From: Chaenocephalus aceratus | Taxonomy: Eukaryota; Chordata; Actinopteri; Perciformes; Channichthyidae | Assembly (NCBI GenBank): GCA_023974075.1 | Contig: CM043797.1 | Location: forward strand, 28,103,523 to 28,167,522 | DNA: 64,000 nt | Reading direction: 5' to 3' | In this document: positions 1 to 12,014 of the stretch, piece after piece | Numbering within the stretch: the first letter of the stretch is position 1 | How the letters are laid out: every line of letters starts with the position of its first letter | Notes under the pieces: generated by a model | What the model saw: only the letters and a program-made list of their open reading frames with translations | What the model was told of the DNA's origin: nothing | Databases searched by the model: none | Position numbers and translations under genes: made by a program

Positions 1-2281
1 ATTTTATCGGGGATACCAAATATGAATTTAACCATTATCTAAATGGAATTATTGGCAAAAGGGATCCAGCTCCTCCAATGGCAATACACCCTGTGACACG
101 TGAGCTACACAATGGATGAGATGCATTCATGGACTTGGCAAGAGGGGCTTATTTTGTGATACTCTGGCAATTTTTATACCAACTTTGGCAGGGCATAAAA
201 GATTAGCGGACCGCTGACAGATAATGGGGGGGGCCAACACATGAGGAATAACACTTCAGGGTCTCTGGACAAACATTTAACAGTACGTCTGGCATTTATC
301 TGAGATGAAAGATGAAACAGTTGCTGTTTTGATCCCTTTCCACGGTTTTCAAAATCCTATCTATGAGATAAACTGATCGGTTCATGAGTTTTGGAATCTG
401 AAAAGTCTTCCGTCGGATGTTACTCCCAACTAGACTTCCTGATATGTTTTATTTTCTCACCGATCCAAAAACAACAGACCCACCTGCTCTTTTCCTCTCT
501 GTCTGTCGGACTGCTTCATATATAGGTCGTGGATACAAATCGGGAGAACTATCAAGCCTTGGTTGCATATTTAATCATTTATGACATAAGATCATATATA
601 AAATATATATAATATATCATTTTTATACTATATAATAGATTGTCAATATGTCTTCCTTCCAGAACGCTTGGGGCAAGAGGAGAAAAATGGACCAGACGCC
701 TTAACTATTATTGAAGATTTCAAGCCAGCTGTGTTCAGCATTACCAAGATTTAATAGAAGAGAATAGAACATAAAGTTATATTCTTCTATGTTGCCTTGG
801 TGATTAAAACACTCCTCTGGTACAGATAACCATGGCCAAACAAAACAGTGAATGATATGTGTATGTAAGGCTGAGAGTAAAGATTACGTGGAACAACATG
901 AATACAATTCCTACAAACGAGTGTCAGGGGCGAAAATAACTACTGTAATGAAAACCAACACTACAAACATGCCTTTCATTATGCAGGCCGGTAAAAAAGT
1001 TAAGGTAAAAGAAAAATACTAATGAGAATAATAGGAAATATATTGCATTCGGGAGAGAATGTGATTCAAGGTCGGATATGGTAAGTATTCCTTCAAGTGT
1101 TTCGAGGATCACCAGGGTGATTCTGCAGTTCTGAGTGATTCAGGAGGGCCATAAAAACTAAATAAAAATAAATGAAATATGTAATCCTTGCTGCATAATC
1201 CTTGGAGCTGCTCCCATGCTCGTGAATCCAAAAAATGCCTGAAATGTATGAATGTATGTAAGAAGTTGATACAGGGATTGCAGAATAATAAAGTAATAAG
1301 TCAGGTCGGCACGACAATGTTGATTTCAGATGACTCATAACTTCAGGTATACATGCAGAAAACAACGCCTTCAGAAGGTGTGGGAGAAACATTATAAAAA
1401 GGGTGTGTGATGATGGAGCATCTGTAAAGGATTGCTTGTTGAACTCATAAATAGTAAGTCCTCTGGTGTTTAAGCTGTTGTTATTCTTACTTGGGTATTC
1501 TCACTATTGTCAATGTTGAGAGACAGCCACATTTAGGTGTTAGTTAACGCAGAAAGTTGACTTTACATTGTTGCTGTTTCTTACAGACTTTTTGATAATC
1601 TGATTGTCCCTCTCCATGTATCAACAAGGAAAGGCTAAATGGTAGAAACACGTCTCTGTATAAAGTATACAGTATATTAAAATGTAAAGATGGCAGACAG
1701 ATATTCTTACTGATTTTTACAATTGTTTAAGTGATCTGTGATGCACCAATGGGACTGATGGTTCACATTTGACTAATGAACTTATCAATAGTCCCTCCCT
1801 TTTAGTCAAACTGCATATTTAAATGGTGGGGTGAGGAAAAAAATCATCACATTTTATTGTACAGTAGATAACATTTCAATTTAAAAAAAAGACCCAAATG
1901 GCCCTGTGGAAAGAAGTGTGTTTAAAAGACAACATTTCTTATTACTTAAAAAAAAAGAAACAACAAAAGGATGCATAGAGCAAGTAAGAGTAGAGATGAT
2001 GACAGTAAATGTTTGTTTAAGAAACGCCTATCCATTATTTTGTACCCGTTAGCAAAGTAAGCAAATGTTTTTTTTCCCGGTATGTTTAGCAAAACAACAG
2101 AAGAGATCAGTTAATAATATATACTAAAAAACTGTTTTCAAAGCCCATGTTGTAGTAAATGAGGCAATTTACATTACTTCAATACAGTAAGTTTCACATT
2201 AAACTTACCATCGTGACCTTAAAAAGTGAAATGCACTGATGAAAGAAGTAAATAAATGATGGAGGAGAAAATGATAATCAG
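1..2281. other. AT-rich stretch without a recognisable gene
   Basis: No open frame longer than about 100 codons and no motif I recognise on either strand. The sequence is AT-rich with short homopolymers. I see no terminal repeats that would define a mobile element. It reads as intergenic or intronic DNA. Confidence 0.6.
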
Positions 2282-2287
2282 ATGACA

Positions 2288-2338
2288 GTGTGTGTGTGTG
2301 TGTGTGTTGTGTGTGGTGTGTGTGTGTGTGTGTGTGTG

Positions 2339-2377
<39 letters not shown>

Positions 2378-2404
2378 TACACACACACACACACACACAC
2401 ACAC
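2288..2404. repeat. TG microsatellite joined head-on to a CA microsatellite
   Basis: Interrupted TG repeats (2288-2377) are followed after a short TCTAC-type joint by pure AC repeats (to 2404). Because TG and CA runs are reverse complements, roughly 25 units at the joint could fold into a hairpin. All valine-cysteine or histidine-threonine frames here are artefacts of the dinucleotide. Confidence 0.95.
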
Positions 2405-3177
2405 AGGGTTGTAATGATGGAGCACATGGCTAACGTCTGTGACTTTTTGCTCTTCTATTCTCCCTCATATCTCTAACATATCTAAATCGTGTTGTCCATT
2501 AATATACCCGCTGCATACATTTTTGCTGTTTGTCTTTATAGCTCCATCCATATTTATCACTGGGTATCTCTTTATTTTAGCTCTGTCTTTCTGACCGCGT
2601 GTGTCTTATTAACTGTTAAGGACAAAGTGTATGCAAATTCATCCCTTTCCTGCTTACATTTGTCCATTGTCCACCATCTCAGCTTTCCACTTTCTCTCCT
2701 GCATTACCAACCGGGACAGAAACACTGGTACAGTAATGTGTTCACCTGGTGACTCTTTGTGAGGGATGTCATTGCAAAATATGCTCCTGGAGAAACCTAC
2801 ATCAGTGGGAACTACCAAAGAGATGGTGAGTACTTTACTAGTTGGTGTTTTTCTGTCAGTCAGTGGACAGAATGTATGATAGCATGCAACTGTGCAAGAT
2901 AGAGTCCCTAAACTTTACGGATGTGTTGATGAATCAAAATCAAGTCAGAGTTTTAAAGATGGGTGTGGTCTAAACTAGGATGCAGAAAGTAAGGGTAAGA
3001 GGTATGGTGACATTAACATCCCCCTCCCCCCTGCTATTATTCCACTACGACTCTCACCTTCTGCTTTTTTCTAACCCTGTTTCCTTTCCTCAATTTCACC
3101 ACCTCTCTTTCTTACTCATTTGCTTTCTCGTAACTCACTTGCTTCCTCTCTTTTTTCCTTTAACCAACTTGCAAGTT

Positions 3178-3196
3178 GTGTGTGTGTGTGTGTGTG

Positions 3197-3243
<47 letters not shown>

Positions 3244-3254
3244 TGCATGCGTGT

Positions 3255-3317
<63 letters not shown>
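3178..3317. repeat. TG microsatellite, about 140 bp
   Basis: Nearly pure TG repeats with a short GC-containing interruption at about 3239-3256. The frames crossing it are low-complexity artefacts. Confidence 0.95.
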
Positions 3318-3970
3318 CTTTGATAGTCTTTAGCTGGCCTGCTGCATCCCAGTTCTTCTCTCAAAAGGCTGAACACAGACATAAGGGGGGAAAAAAACCC
3401 TTACTTTCCTCTGCTATGGCTCACTATCCATCATGTTCATCTTTGCTTCCTTTTGGCGGAGAAAAAGAAAGACATAAAGCGGTAGAGAGTCTAAAACAGT
3501 TAATTGTGAATGGGGAGAGGGAAAAACAATATTGTAACATTAGGGATATTACAAAGCCAGATAAGCCCATATTTATGTTCACTAAATAAAGCTTCAATGT
3601 TGCACAAATGCGTTGCATGTTCAGATTTGGCCTTGAATTAAACTATTGGTTCTTATGATATCACTTCTTCACAGGCACACTTGCAGTATATCATGTTAAA
3701 AGGAAATGCACACATTGAGGTATGTTAGAAAGCAGTGTTAAGAAGTTAAGTCTAAGTAAATGTTAATACCAGGACAAATGTGTGTGAACACCATCTGAAA
3801 CCCTGTGATGGGTGTAAGGGAATATTTGTATGTATTCATGCAAACTATGAAGAAACTTAAAAAAGGGAAAATGATTTGGGTAGAAAAACTGTGAACTGTT
3901 TTTGGGCCTGTGAACATGTGGTTTTTTGAGGACAAAGGAAGAGGGAGAAGGTGAGGAGTTAACATACAGT

Positions 3971-4393
3971 CATCTCAGATCCCTGTGATCTGAGCCACTG
4001 GGATTGGGGAACTTAAAATGTGAGGTGTTGATGATAATTTGGGCAGCCAATCACGGAGGTCTGGAAGGGAGGCGCAGATAACTCCTCCTCTTGTAAGCGA
4101 GGTATTTAGACAGAAACCACGTTGTGTGCTCTCTCTCTCTTCTCGCGCCGCTTGGACTGGGAGGTTGTGGCGGCCTGTGGGCAGGAGCCAGGAGTGGGCC
4201 TACTCCTGACATTATACATATGGTTTTGTATGGTAATGGATTGATTGTATTGCATTGTATATTACCATTAAAGTGGATTATTGTTTAACGGTTTAATTGT
4301 ATGCTCTGGACTCCTTCCTGTAAGATATCAGCTTGTTTAGGGACGCGCGGAGATTTGGAAAAGCGGACTAGTTATCCACTCACATCTCCATCA
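3971..4393 (+). repeat. Left LTR
   Basis: It shares its whole length with the copy at 12015-12453. TATA-like TATTTAGA is at 4103-4110, the polyadenylation signal ATTAAA at 4267-4272, and a CT-rich tract at about 4131-4142. It ends in CA at 4393. The start lacks the usual TG and is set by where similarity to the other copy begins. A short inverted repeat (CTCAGATC, five bases, GATCTGAG) sits at the start. Differences from the right copy are mostly one-base length changes in homopolymers. An unusually purine-rich tract (3930-3960) precedes it. Confidence 0.8.
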
Positions 4394-4395
4394 AA

Positions 4396-4408
4396 TGGTG
4401 ACCCGACG
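4396..4408 (+). other. Primer-binding site resembling tRNA-Trp
   Basis: TGGTGACCCGACG begins two bases after the LTR end. It matches the well-known tRNA-Trp primer site used by avian retroviruses apart from one missing C. Position and match together support a reverse-transcribing LTR element. The assignment to tRNA-Trp rests on family knowledge, and the one-base loss could be a mutation or a consensus error. Confidence 0.65.
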
Positions 4409-4627
4409 TTTCTGAATAAACAGAGCTGTGGAAGGATTCAGACGACCAGACTGGGTCGGGAACAAACACTTTTAGACACCCTCAGACAATCGCAGAGCCC
4501 TGCAGCTACAAATAAGGTAAACGAAACTGTAGGATTGTCTGTAGGTGTTTCAGAGTGTTTTTTGAAGTTTAATTGGAATATACAATGCATATTTTTACTA
4601 TGTTAGGAAAGTTATATAAAACACGTG

Positions 4628-5011
4628 AACGTTGATCGCAAGGGTAGACAGAGAGTCCTGCGTGACGAGATATGAGGCGGTTTAGCGTGGATCTCAGGTA
4701 GTTTATTCTGAGTAGCGTGGAACGGTGCAGGTCGTGGGTTGGCAGGTGAAATTCCTACACGACGAAGCCTGGAATTCGATATTATTCAGATCGAATCGCC
4801 GTTTAAAACTGAGGTTACAATAGCAGACGGAGGCCATAAGCTAAAGTGCTGTGTCTGCTAAATTTGTTCAAGTCAGGGGGAGAAAAACGCAAACGTCACG
4901 TAATTGTGATGGGACCGGTGTTTCCCTTGTCTGTAAAAATTAATTTGAAAGGCTGACGGTAAACATAACGTTGATCGCAAGGTAGACAGAGTCCTGCATG
5001 ACGAGATATGA
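4628..5011 (+). repeat. Short direct duplication in the leader of the LTR element
   Basis: About 48 bp at 4628-4675 recurs at 4967-5011 with small indels (core words GTTGATCGCAAG and GTCCTGC). The interval between them is AT-rich and not coding. A candidate splice donor (AAG followed by GTAAAC) lies just upstream at about 4516, where retroviral leader donors are usually found. Confidence 0.6.
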
Positions 5012-6489
5012 AGCACATTATCAAGCTGGACAAACTGTACGAGGATAAATCTGTGTGATTTTACCTGAATAACCTGTGTGAGCGATTGTCTGTGGTAATC
5101 AGACATTCGCTCAGAGAGTGAAGCTCATTTGTGCTCTGCTTGCTGCCACATCCGATTGGCCTGAAAAGGGGGGAGGAAGCACGTACCGGACGACCATAGA
5201 CAAGTGAAACACATAATAATTAAGTCAGATAAATAAAAGCGAAGTCCAACGGGAAACAAGATTGATTTTAAATGGAATCAAACAGGGAGCTAAAGGAAAG
5301 GCTTGTATATTTCAATAAATAAGCTGTCTGCTAGGTGTCTTGGTTGATTATTAAGGACCTTGTTTTATGTATGGTAAATGTAAGTTACAAAAGCAAGCTA
5401 TTCATCACAATTGTATTTTTAGGTTATGAATAAAACAAAAAGTAGTTGCCTAAGGGATAAGCAGAAGGGTTTTTTTTGGACGCCTTCTCAGTAATATGAC
5501 AGGGGTGCCATATGGCCCGCTTCGGTTTTTCAATGTCCGCCATCACGTTTTAAAACAGAGGATTTGGTGGCATTTTTCAGTTCATTTGCTTGCTTCCACA
5601 CGCCTTCCCCCTCCTTGTCTCTTTCACGACTTTAGTTAAGGCATTAGAACGATTGTTAAGTTGCCGTGTTTTCTAGAAATCGGGACTCACTGTTCCGGAA
5701 CGGGCCTTTTCAAAATAAAAGCCAAAGGCCGCTGTTCGCCAGAGATGCCTTCACAATAAAACCGTAATTAGCTTAACAATATATTTAACTTATATTGCGT
5801 CCTTAAATATTGATTTTAATTCATTACAGATCTAACCTGCTTGTAACACAACTTAGATAAACAATTTTAGTGGTTAAAGGGGGTTTCCTGTCTGGCTCAT
5901 TTGATTTAGAACTGAAGTAAGGAAGAATTAGTGTTTTATGAGTCATTCCTCAGGGTTTTCTAAAGATAAATCATCAGTTTGTCTGGACTTTGATATAGAG
6001 ATAGGATCATGGTGGAGAAGGAAGACCTTTTTTGGTTTTCAAAGTAAAGAAGAGTTTAATTAAGATGAAGTAAGCAGGACTTCAAACTGGCCAAAAGAGA
6101 TTTTAAAGTTTTAATATTCTGGTTAGCAAACAAGACCATTGATTATTATGTCCACACATGATAATCTTGTTATAGAAACTAGCTTAAAATATTGGAGAAA
6201 TATGTGGATGTTCTTTCGTAGTGTGTGGAATATGTGATGCTGGAAACATGTACGTTTTTCAATGTATAGGAGAAGAAAATGGTTTCCCTGGAAGAGTTAT
6301 GTTGGGGTAAAGTATGTAGCAATGGATTGAAACAATTTTTAGAGTGAGTTTTTGTAATATCATTAGTAGGACATCAATTATGTTGTTTAGATGGCATTTA
6401 ACAATTAAGACAGATAGTATGATTAGAAAGTGTCAGAGAGTGGAAAGGGTTGGATTTATTTAACCTCAGTGTGCTAGATTTTTTTAGGT

Positions 6490-6950
6490 AATGCGTCCCG
6501 AGACCTGGACTCCCCCCTCTGAGTTAGAAAAGGCTACGATCCCGACCCTCCAAGCAGACAAAAGACATAACCCAACAGGAGACTCCTCCTTCTCCATCGA
6601 ACAGACAGAGAACCAGAGCTGAAACAACAACATTTCAGCAGTCTTGTGACTGCAGCCAGAACTATCTCCACCTGTGGCATCCAGAACCAAAACCGCATGC
6701 TGACAGGCAGAGATCTACGCTCATCAGTCCCTCAGACGGGACCATTGAAGTTCCAAGCTGAGCACAAGAGCAAAGTGTGGGACATGAGAGCAGAATCCGC
6801 CCTCCATAGAAACAGCAGGGAGACTGTAAAGGAGGAGATGAAATGCAAAGCAGTGCAAGAACATTGGCATGATGGGGGCTGCAGATGTAACTGGGCCAAT
6901 GGCTGCCTAAAAGAGTTACAGCGGATGAGGTTACAGCTGATGGACTGAAG
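6490..6950 (+). other. Moderately GC-rich segment with a 100-codon frame of unknown nature
   Basis: A frame at 6646-6948 ends in a cysteine-containing stretch (GCRCNWANGC) and is preceded by a pyrimidine-rich AG at about 6487 that could be a splice acceptor. Base composition rises here relative to its AT-rich surroundings. I do not recognise the product. The position inside the LTR unit suggests a relic of an internal coding region, but no retroviral domain is visible. Confidence 0.25.
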
Positions 6951-7254
6951 AGAACACAGAATCAGAGGAGTTGGCATGGTCGATTAGAAGTGAGGAGGCC
7001 GGGGTCACGGCTTGAGAAAACCAGAGGAGGAGAAAAGGAGAACGGGAATGAGTGAGTTTACACATAAACACACTTATTCACAAAACGCACATTTAAAGCA
7101 TAAATACGTAAAGACAGAAAGATTTATTAAATTAAAAAATAGCAGTAAAACTATTAGAGTAAAATGAGAACACACTGAGGGTTTAAAGGGGGCCACATGA
7201 CAGAGTACAACCATATTCTTCAATCTTTTCATCATGTTAACAAAATATTCTTTG

Positions 7255-8010
7255 ACATTTTTTATTCACGTGTGAATAAAGTAGTGGGATAGTTTTAGGA
7301 ACCACTCTATAAGACAAATCTTTATCTGTATGGATAATGTTAAAGGGAGAGCTGGTGCCAAGCCAGATATAGTATTCCAATCTAAATAATTGATTCACCA
7401 TTGTAGCATAGTTATTACCATAGGAAATATGAAATGACTTCTGTTTTTAAATCCTTGATAAAGGAGGAGGAGTAATTGTTGCATGTTCGGACATCCAGGG
7501 TTTCCACACACTGCTAAAGAAGGTAACATTGATTTTTAGGTGGACCAGAATTGAAGACGTGTGGTTGTTATACCATTGTTATCATGAACAAAAGATAAAT
7601 ATAAATAAGTGAAGATAATAAGATGTATTGACCATAAATTAATCAATTGGTAAATAAAAATAGAGGAGAACTATTAAAGTGAAGTGGAAAATCAGTCTAA
7701 AACACACTGATAAGAAAAGGGGGGGGCGTGAAGGAAGTATGCACTGGACTTTTTATTCGTGTGTGAAGTTGGTAGTGTTTTAATTTGTTACAGTATTGAT
7801 CAGTTCAAAGGGAGAGTTTTAGTAACAGCTCTATAAGATCAGATACATCTTTATCTGTATGGATAATGTTAAAGGGAAAGCTGGTTCTAAACGAAATATA
7901 GTATTTCAATTGAGGTACTGGTTTCATGTTCGGGACACCCAGAGTTCCACGCACTGTTAAAGAGGGTAACATTGTTCTTTAAGTGCACCAGAATTGAAGA
8001 TAAATTGATA
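7255..8010 (+). repeat. Two diverged direct copies of a roughly 270-bp segment
   Basis: Sequence at about 7255-7575 recurs at about 7745-8010. Shared words include ATCTTTATCTGTATGG, GATAATGTTAAAGGGA, and later CAGAATTGAAGA. The spacing between equivalent points is about 500 bp. This is an internal tandem duplication within the LTR unit, now diverged. No coding potential is seen. Confidence 0.65.
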
Positions 8011-9731
8011 GAATGAGTTATGGAATACATAGCAGATCTTTACAGATCCTAGTAATGTTTTGACACAAGATAGTGATGTACACATGTTTCTGAAATAGAT
8101 CTATTAGTCATTTAATACTAATTAGGTGTAAATGAATTGCAGTAATAGTAATAGTACAATAAGGAAGTGACATTTTTTTTGGCTAGACACTTTTCAGGGA
8201 ATGTGGGAAACAGCAAGGAGGGGTTGGAGATATCTTGAACATTATAGTTGTAATTGTGAATTAATAAATGATGGCGCTCCATATATACCAGATTTTTATA
8301 GACGGAGGATGCTGGCCTGTGCGGGAACATCAAAGTCTCTGCAGAGCACGACACATGGCCGAAAAAGACTGAGGACCAACTGACCTTTAACCCTGACCGA
8401 CAGGGTAACTTGGGAAGGCACTCTCAATGACTGACTCTGAGGTGAACCTGACCAAACCTGACCAAACCTGACTTTACAACCTGACAGTGTCAGTGTGAGT
8501 GAGTGTATGTCTGCACCTGATCAGTGCAACTGCATGATTTAAAACAAGGACTAATCAAGCATTGTTTTTTGACTAACACATTATTTTTGTGTGTTAATAA
8601 TGTGTGAAATGAGAGGTTTCCTAACATTGCACAAAAGGGGAAACGTATCTAATCTGCTTTGATGATATTTTCACTCCCACAGGAGGTGGCCGTTTAAAGA
8701 AGTGAAACTCAAAACTAGGACATTTGGAATTCCTGTTTCTTTTAGGACTGAATGATGGAGAGAAACCCTCTCAAGTGTTTACTGTGGAAATAATGGATGT
8801 ACATTTGGGAAAAATGTTTTGGTATTGTCTTATAATCCATTATGACCTGAAGGTTTTCTTCCATACAGGTTGTTGTTTACACATGAGATAATGTGTAAAA
8901 AAGGGGGAGTGTAAACTTTACAATGTACATTTTTTATTTAGGGACTGAAAGGAACCTGCTGCCCCAACTCGATTGTTCAATCTGACCATTGATTGACAGT
9001 TTTAGAATTGACCTGCTCCATATTTGGGGATAACACACTGTTTGATGAATGTTGACATGTCTTTAATATTGATTGAATTATAGCAGGTAACACAGATAAA
9101 GAATCAGTGGCCAAGGGGCTGCTGGGAGAGATGTAAGTCCAGAATGGAATACTGAAGAAGCTGACCGGTGAGTAATGTTTTCAACAGGTATTAAAGTAAC
9201 TGAGGTTTGAAATGTAGAAAGAACATATTCTAAAACATAGTAATGTAATGAGACAAAATGTAATTTAGACAACATCATGTAACTAGCCTGGTAAAGAAGT
9301 AAAAGCCATAGACTTTATTGTTTAGGTCATTATGGGGATATACATTTCATCTACATTATAATAGAAAGACATTTGATGACAGTTTGTTGGAATTTCTGTA
9401 TTCATTTTTTCAGCGGGATAATATCTAAGCACTGACGGGTTAGAAGCAGTATCACCAGGAAGCCATTCACTTTGTTAGTATTGTGATTTTGGTTGTTTTT
9501 GAATCCATAACATTAGTGTGTTCTTTACCAGAAACATTAGTAGTTCAAATCATATTTAGATTTTTAATGGGATCTCAGGGATTTCATTTAAAAATAAACA
9601 CAGATGCTTGTCAGAAATTCAGAGCTATTGAAATATGTTATTTAGTTTACCTAAAGATGTTGGGGTTCTTATTTAGTGGGCACAGTCCAAGTATTAAGAT
9701 TCTGAAGCTGCACAATTAATTTAGAGAACCT

Positions 9732-10355
9732 GTGCACAGACAGTCTGTTGTTTTAAGACACCCACCAACAGGCTCCAAGTGGCCACGCACTGGTGGGTCA
9801 AACAGCCGAGGGCCCCAGAGCCCGAGCGTAGGCTTGAGGGATTTGTATCAGATTTCTCCACACAGGGTGTTGACGCCAAAAGGGGGACCCGAGACGCAGG
9901 AGGCTGACTGTCAACCCCAGGCTCTCCGGCCCCGACCGAGTGACCCCGAGGACATCCATGCCGTCTGCCTACAAGGAAAGGGGGACAACTGGTACCACTG
10001 GAGCCAGTGTGCGGTCGGGAAAAACACCTGCGAGGACCCTAGACGACATCAGGATGGATCTGGCTCTCGTCATGGAGGTCGACTCGGATGCTGTCATCAG
10101 CGGACTGGAGGAGAAAGACCTCGAGGACATCCATCCAGCAGTCGTCCCAGGAGGCATCATCATCGGACCGGAGAAGGAAGATCGGGAGGACATCTATTCA
10201 GCAGCGACTCGGAAGCCGCCATCAGCAAGCCGGAGGAGAAGGAAGACATCTCTCTAGCAGGCAGCCCAGAAGCCGCCGTCAGCGGATCAGAGGGGACAAA
10301 GACACGGCAAGCCAGGATGGCACAGGGGACTCCACTCTCCGCTGAAACAGGAGTG
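9732..10355 (+). pseudogene. GC-rich coding relic with acidic tandem peptide repeats
   Basis: Two overlapping frames (9732-10475 and 9940-10257) cover this block, which is much richer in GC than its flanks. Between about 10075 and 10300 a unit of roughly 18-20 residues is repeated three to four times in imperfect form. Its theme is an acidic/serine start, an A-I-S-G or similar core, then an E-E-K-E-D-x-E-D-I stretch. The repeats fall in different frames, so at least one frameshift has occurred. I do not recognise the repeat. It lies directly upstream of the LIM fragment in one continuous frame, so the two may have been one protein, or the acidic part may be element sequence fused to captured host sequence. 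No start codon context or signal supports a functional gene. Confidence 0.4.
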
Positions 10356-10629
10356 TGTGTTAAGTGCAACAAGACGGTGTATGGAGCCAGCCAGGCCTGC
10401 CAAGCTATGGGCAGCCTCTACCATGACAGCTGCTTCACCTGCAGCGCCTGTAGTAGGGAAGGCGTTCTACTATGACGCAGGAAGGGTTTTCTGTGAAGAG
10501 GACTTTAAAATCTACTGTCTGAAAGACTGCCACAGGGTCCTGGTGCCTAAAGGTGCTGCGTGTAACCAGCCCATCCTGCCCTCAGAGGGGTCTGATGAAA
10601 CCATTCGGACTAATCAGGTCCACCATTGA
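10356..10629 (+). pseudogene. Partial LIM-domain gene, Ajuba/LIMD1/WTIP family, internally deleted
   Basis: The frame opens with C-V-K-C at 10356 and continues through [17 protein letters not shown], the first zinc-binding half of LIM1 in the Ajuba/LIMD1/WTIP family. After C-S-R a small deletion of roughly 10 nt shifts the frame. The next frame (from 10456) gives GKAFYY...FCEEDF, the second half of LIM1. It then jumps at about 10507 to KIYCLKD..., the end of LIM2, followed by the QPILPSEGSDETIR segment that starts LIM3, and stops at 10627-10629. About 65 residues of LIM1-LIM2 are missing and LIM3 is cut. In the family, three LIM domains form a C-terminal adaptor for adhesion and Hippo-pathway partners; this copy cannot. 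The family assignment is strong. The absence of introns across normally spread-out sequence suggests an RNA origin, which is inference. Confidence 0.75.
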
Positions 10630-10989
10630 GGGGAAAGCTGCTTCTCCCCCTCCTGCCCACTGTTGGCCTGTGTCAGGGAGAGGACGAGTATGGAGACTCA
10701 GCAGACAAGGATGCAGTTTTTTTGACATTTTTTGTATGTTTATTTTTGTGCTATTGATAAACGATTTGTCTAAACACTGATGAGAGATGATTTTTATTAG
10801 CGGTACTCAATCATTCTGTTTTTTTATTAACTTTATTGTTACTAAGTAATGTAATTGATGTATGGAGTTATTTACATATTTGGGTATTTCTACATGGTCA
10901 TATGAAGTTGATATGTGGAGCCATTCTGAATGTTTAAATAGTCTGAATCCCAGGTTATAATGTGAATGTCTTGGAATAGTTGGTCTCTT

Positions 10990-12014
10990 AAGTGTAGACC
11001 AGTGGTCTTCAACTAAAATTCAACGAGGTCCAGTTAGAGAAAATCTCCCCATGGCAAAGGTCCGGAACATCAAAATGTCTTAAGTTGCTTCATGAATTAG
11101 TGTGATATATATTGAAGTGACCTGTAGCTTTATCAACGTCTGCATGTAATCACAACTGACTGCCAATCAAATAAAGAAAGTACAATTCAAAAACTAAATA
11201 TTTATTGTCAATTAACATTACTTAAATACTGTGGATATGTGTAATGTTTAAATATTGAAGTTAAATGCATCAATGTGGTGCACTTTGAGAGCAACATTAA
11301 GAGATCTATGGATACATCTCTCAACACCCATATGAAACAGAACTGTAGCATATTTTTCTTTTTGGATATTTTACAAATCACTCCCCTTTTAAACTCTATT
11401 CTTGTTATTTTTAACAACTTTTTGTTGCTGTCATATAGTATTTTATACCTGTTTTTCATTTAGTCTCATTAATAACTATAATGATCATATCAAGGTGTGC
11501 CTTAACCTCACTGAGCTGAGGCTATTTGAGCCTCTCAGGAGAGAGCTCTCTTCCACCTGGTTGTAGAAAAATCTCTTTAAATTCGTTAGTATAGCAGCTA
11601 ACCAGATGCTAATAACAACAGATCGCCACTGTGCTTACAACTAAAGACACAGCCACGCAAAACACTGCGGCATGTGTACGGCTCCTTATGGGTATTGCAA
11701 TATTTTAAGGGCTGGAGCGGCGTTCCGGTGCTCTCTGTCAGCACTCCTTTCAGACGAGACATATACCACTTGAAGACAGTTACGCTCGTTGTTGTGTTCA
11801 TGACCATTTCCTTGGCCAGGAAAAACAGGTACTACGTCGCTTGTTTAATTATTTTTGCAGTTATTTTAGATTTCTTCTTCTTTTTTGAAGTGAGAAGTTG
11901 TTCCGTCTGTCGGACTGACTCCCTCCCCCCCACCACCCCAAACGAAAACTCTTCGGTTCTCTCCACGAATTACACAAGTCACCCAAATCAGCGTTAAAAA
12001 AGCGGGAGGCGCGC
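10990..12014. mobile_element. Possible hAT-like remnant upstream of the right LTR
   Basis: At about 10993 the sequence CAGTGGTCTTCAAC resembles the termini of vertebrate hAT elements. I could not find the matching opposite terminus or a target duplication, so this is a tentative call. No transposase frame is visible; an 11674-11997 frame has no recognisable domain. A purine-rich tract immediately precedes the right LTR and could serve as the polypurine tract. Confidence 0.3.

Noticed and set aside
2205..3589. Several frames of repeated valine-cysteine or histidine-threonine
   Set aside because: They are translations of CA/TG microsatellites. The same applies at 26774-27220, 45317-45523 and 46170-46798.
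8201..8383. 60-codon frame in the LTR unit
   Set aside because: Short, AT-rich start, no recognisable motif and no flanking signals.
10356..10629. Functional LIM-domain gene
   Set aside because: Frameshift, about 65 missing residues and a truncated third domain make it a fragment.
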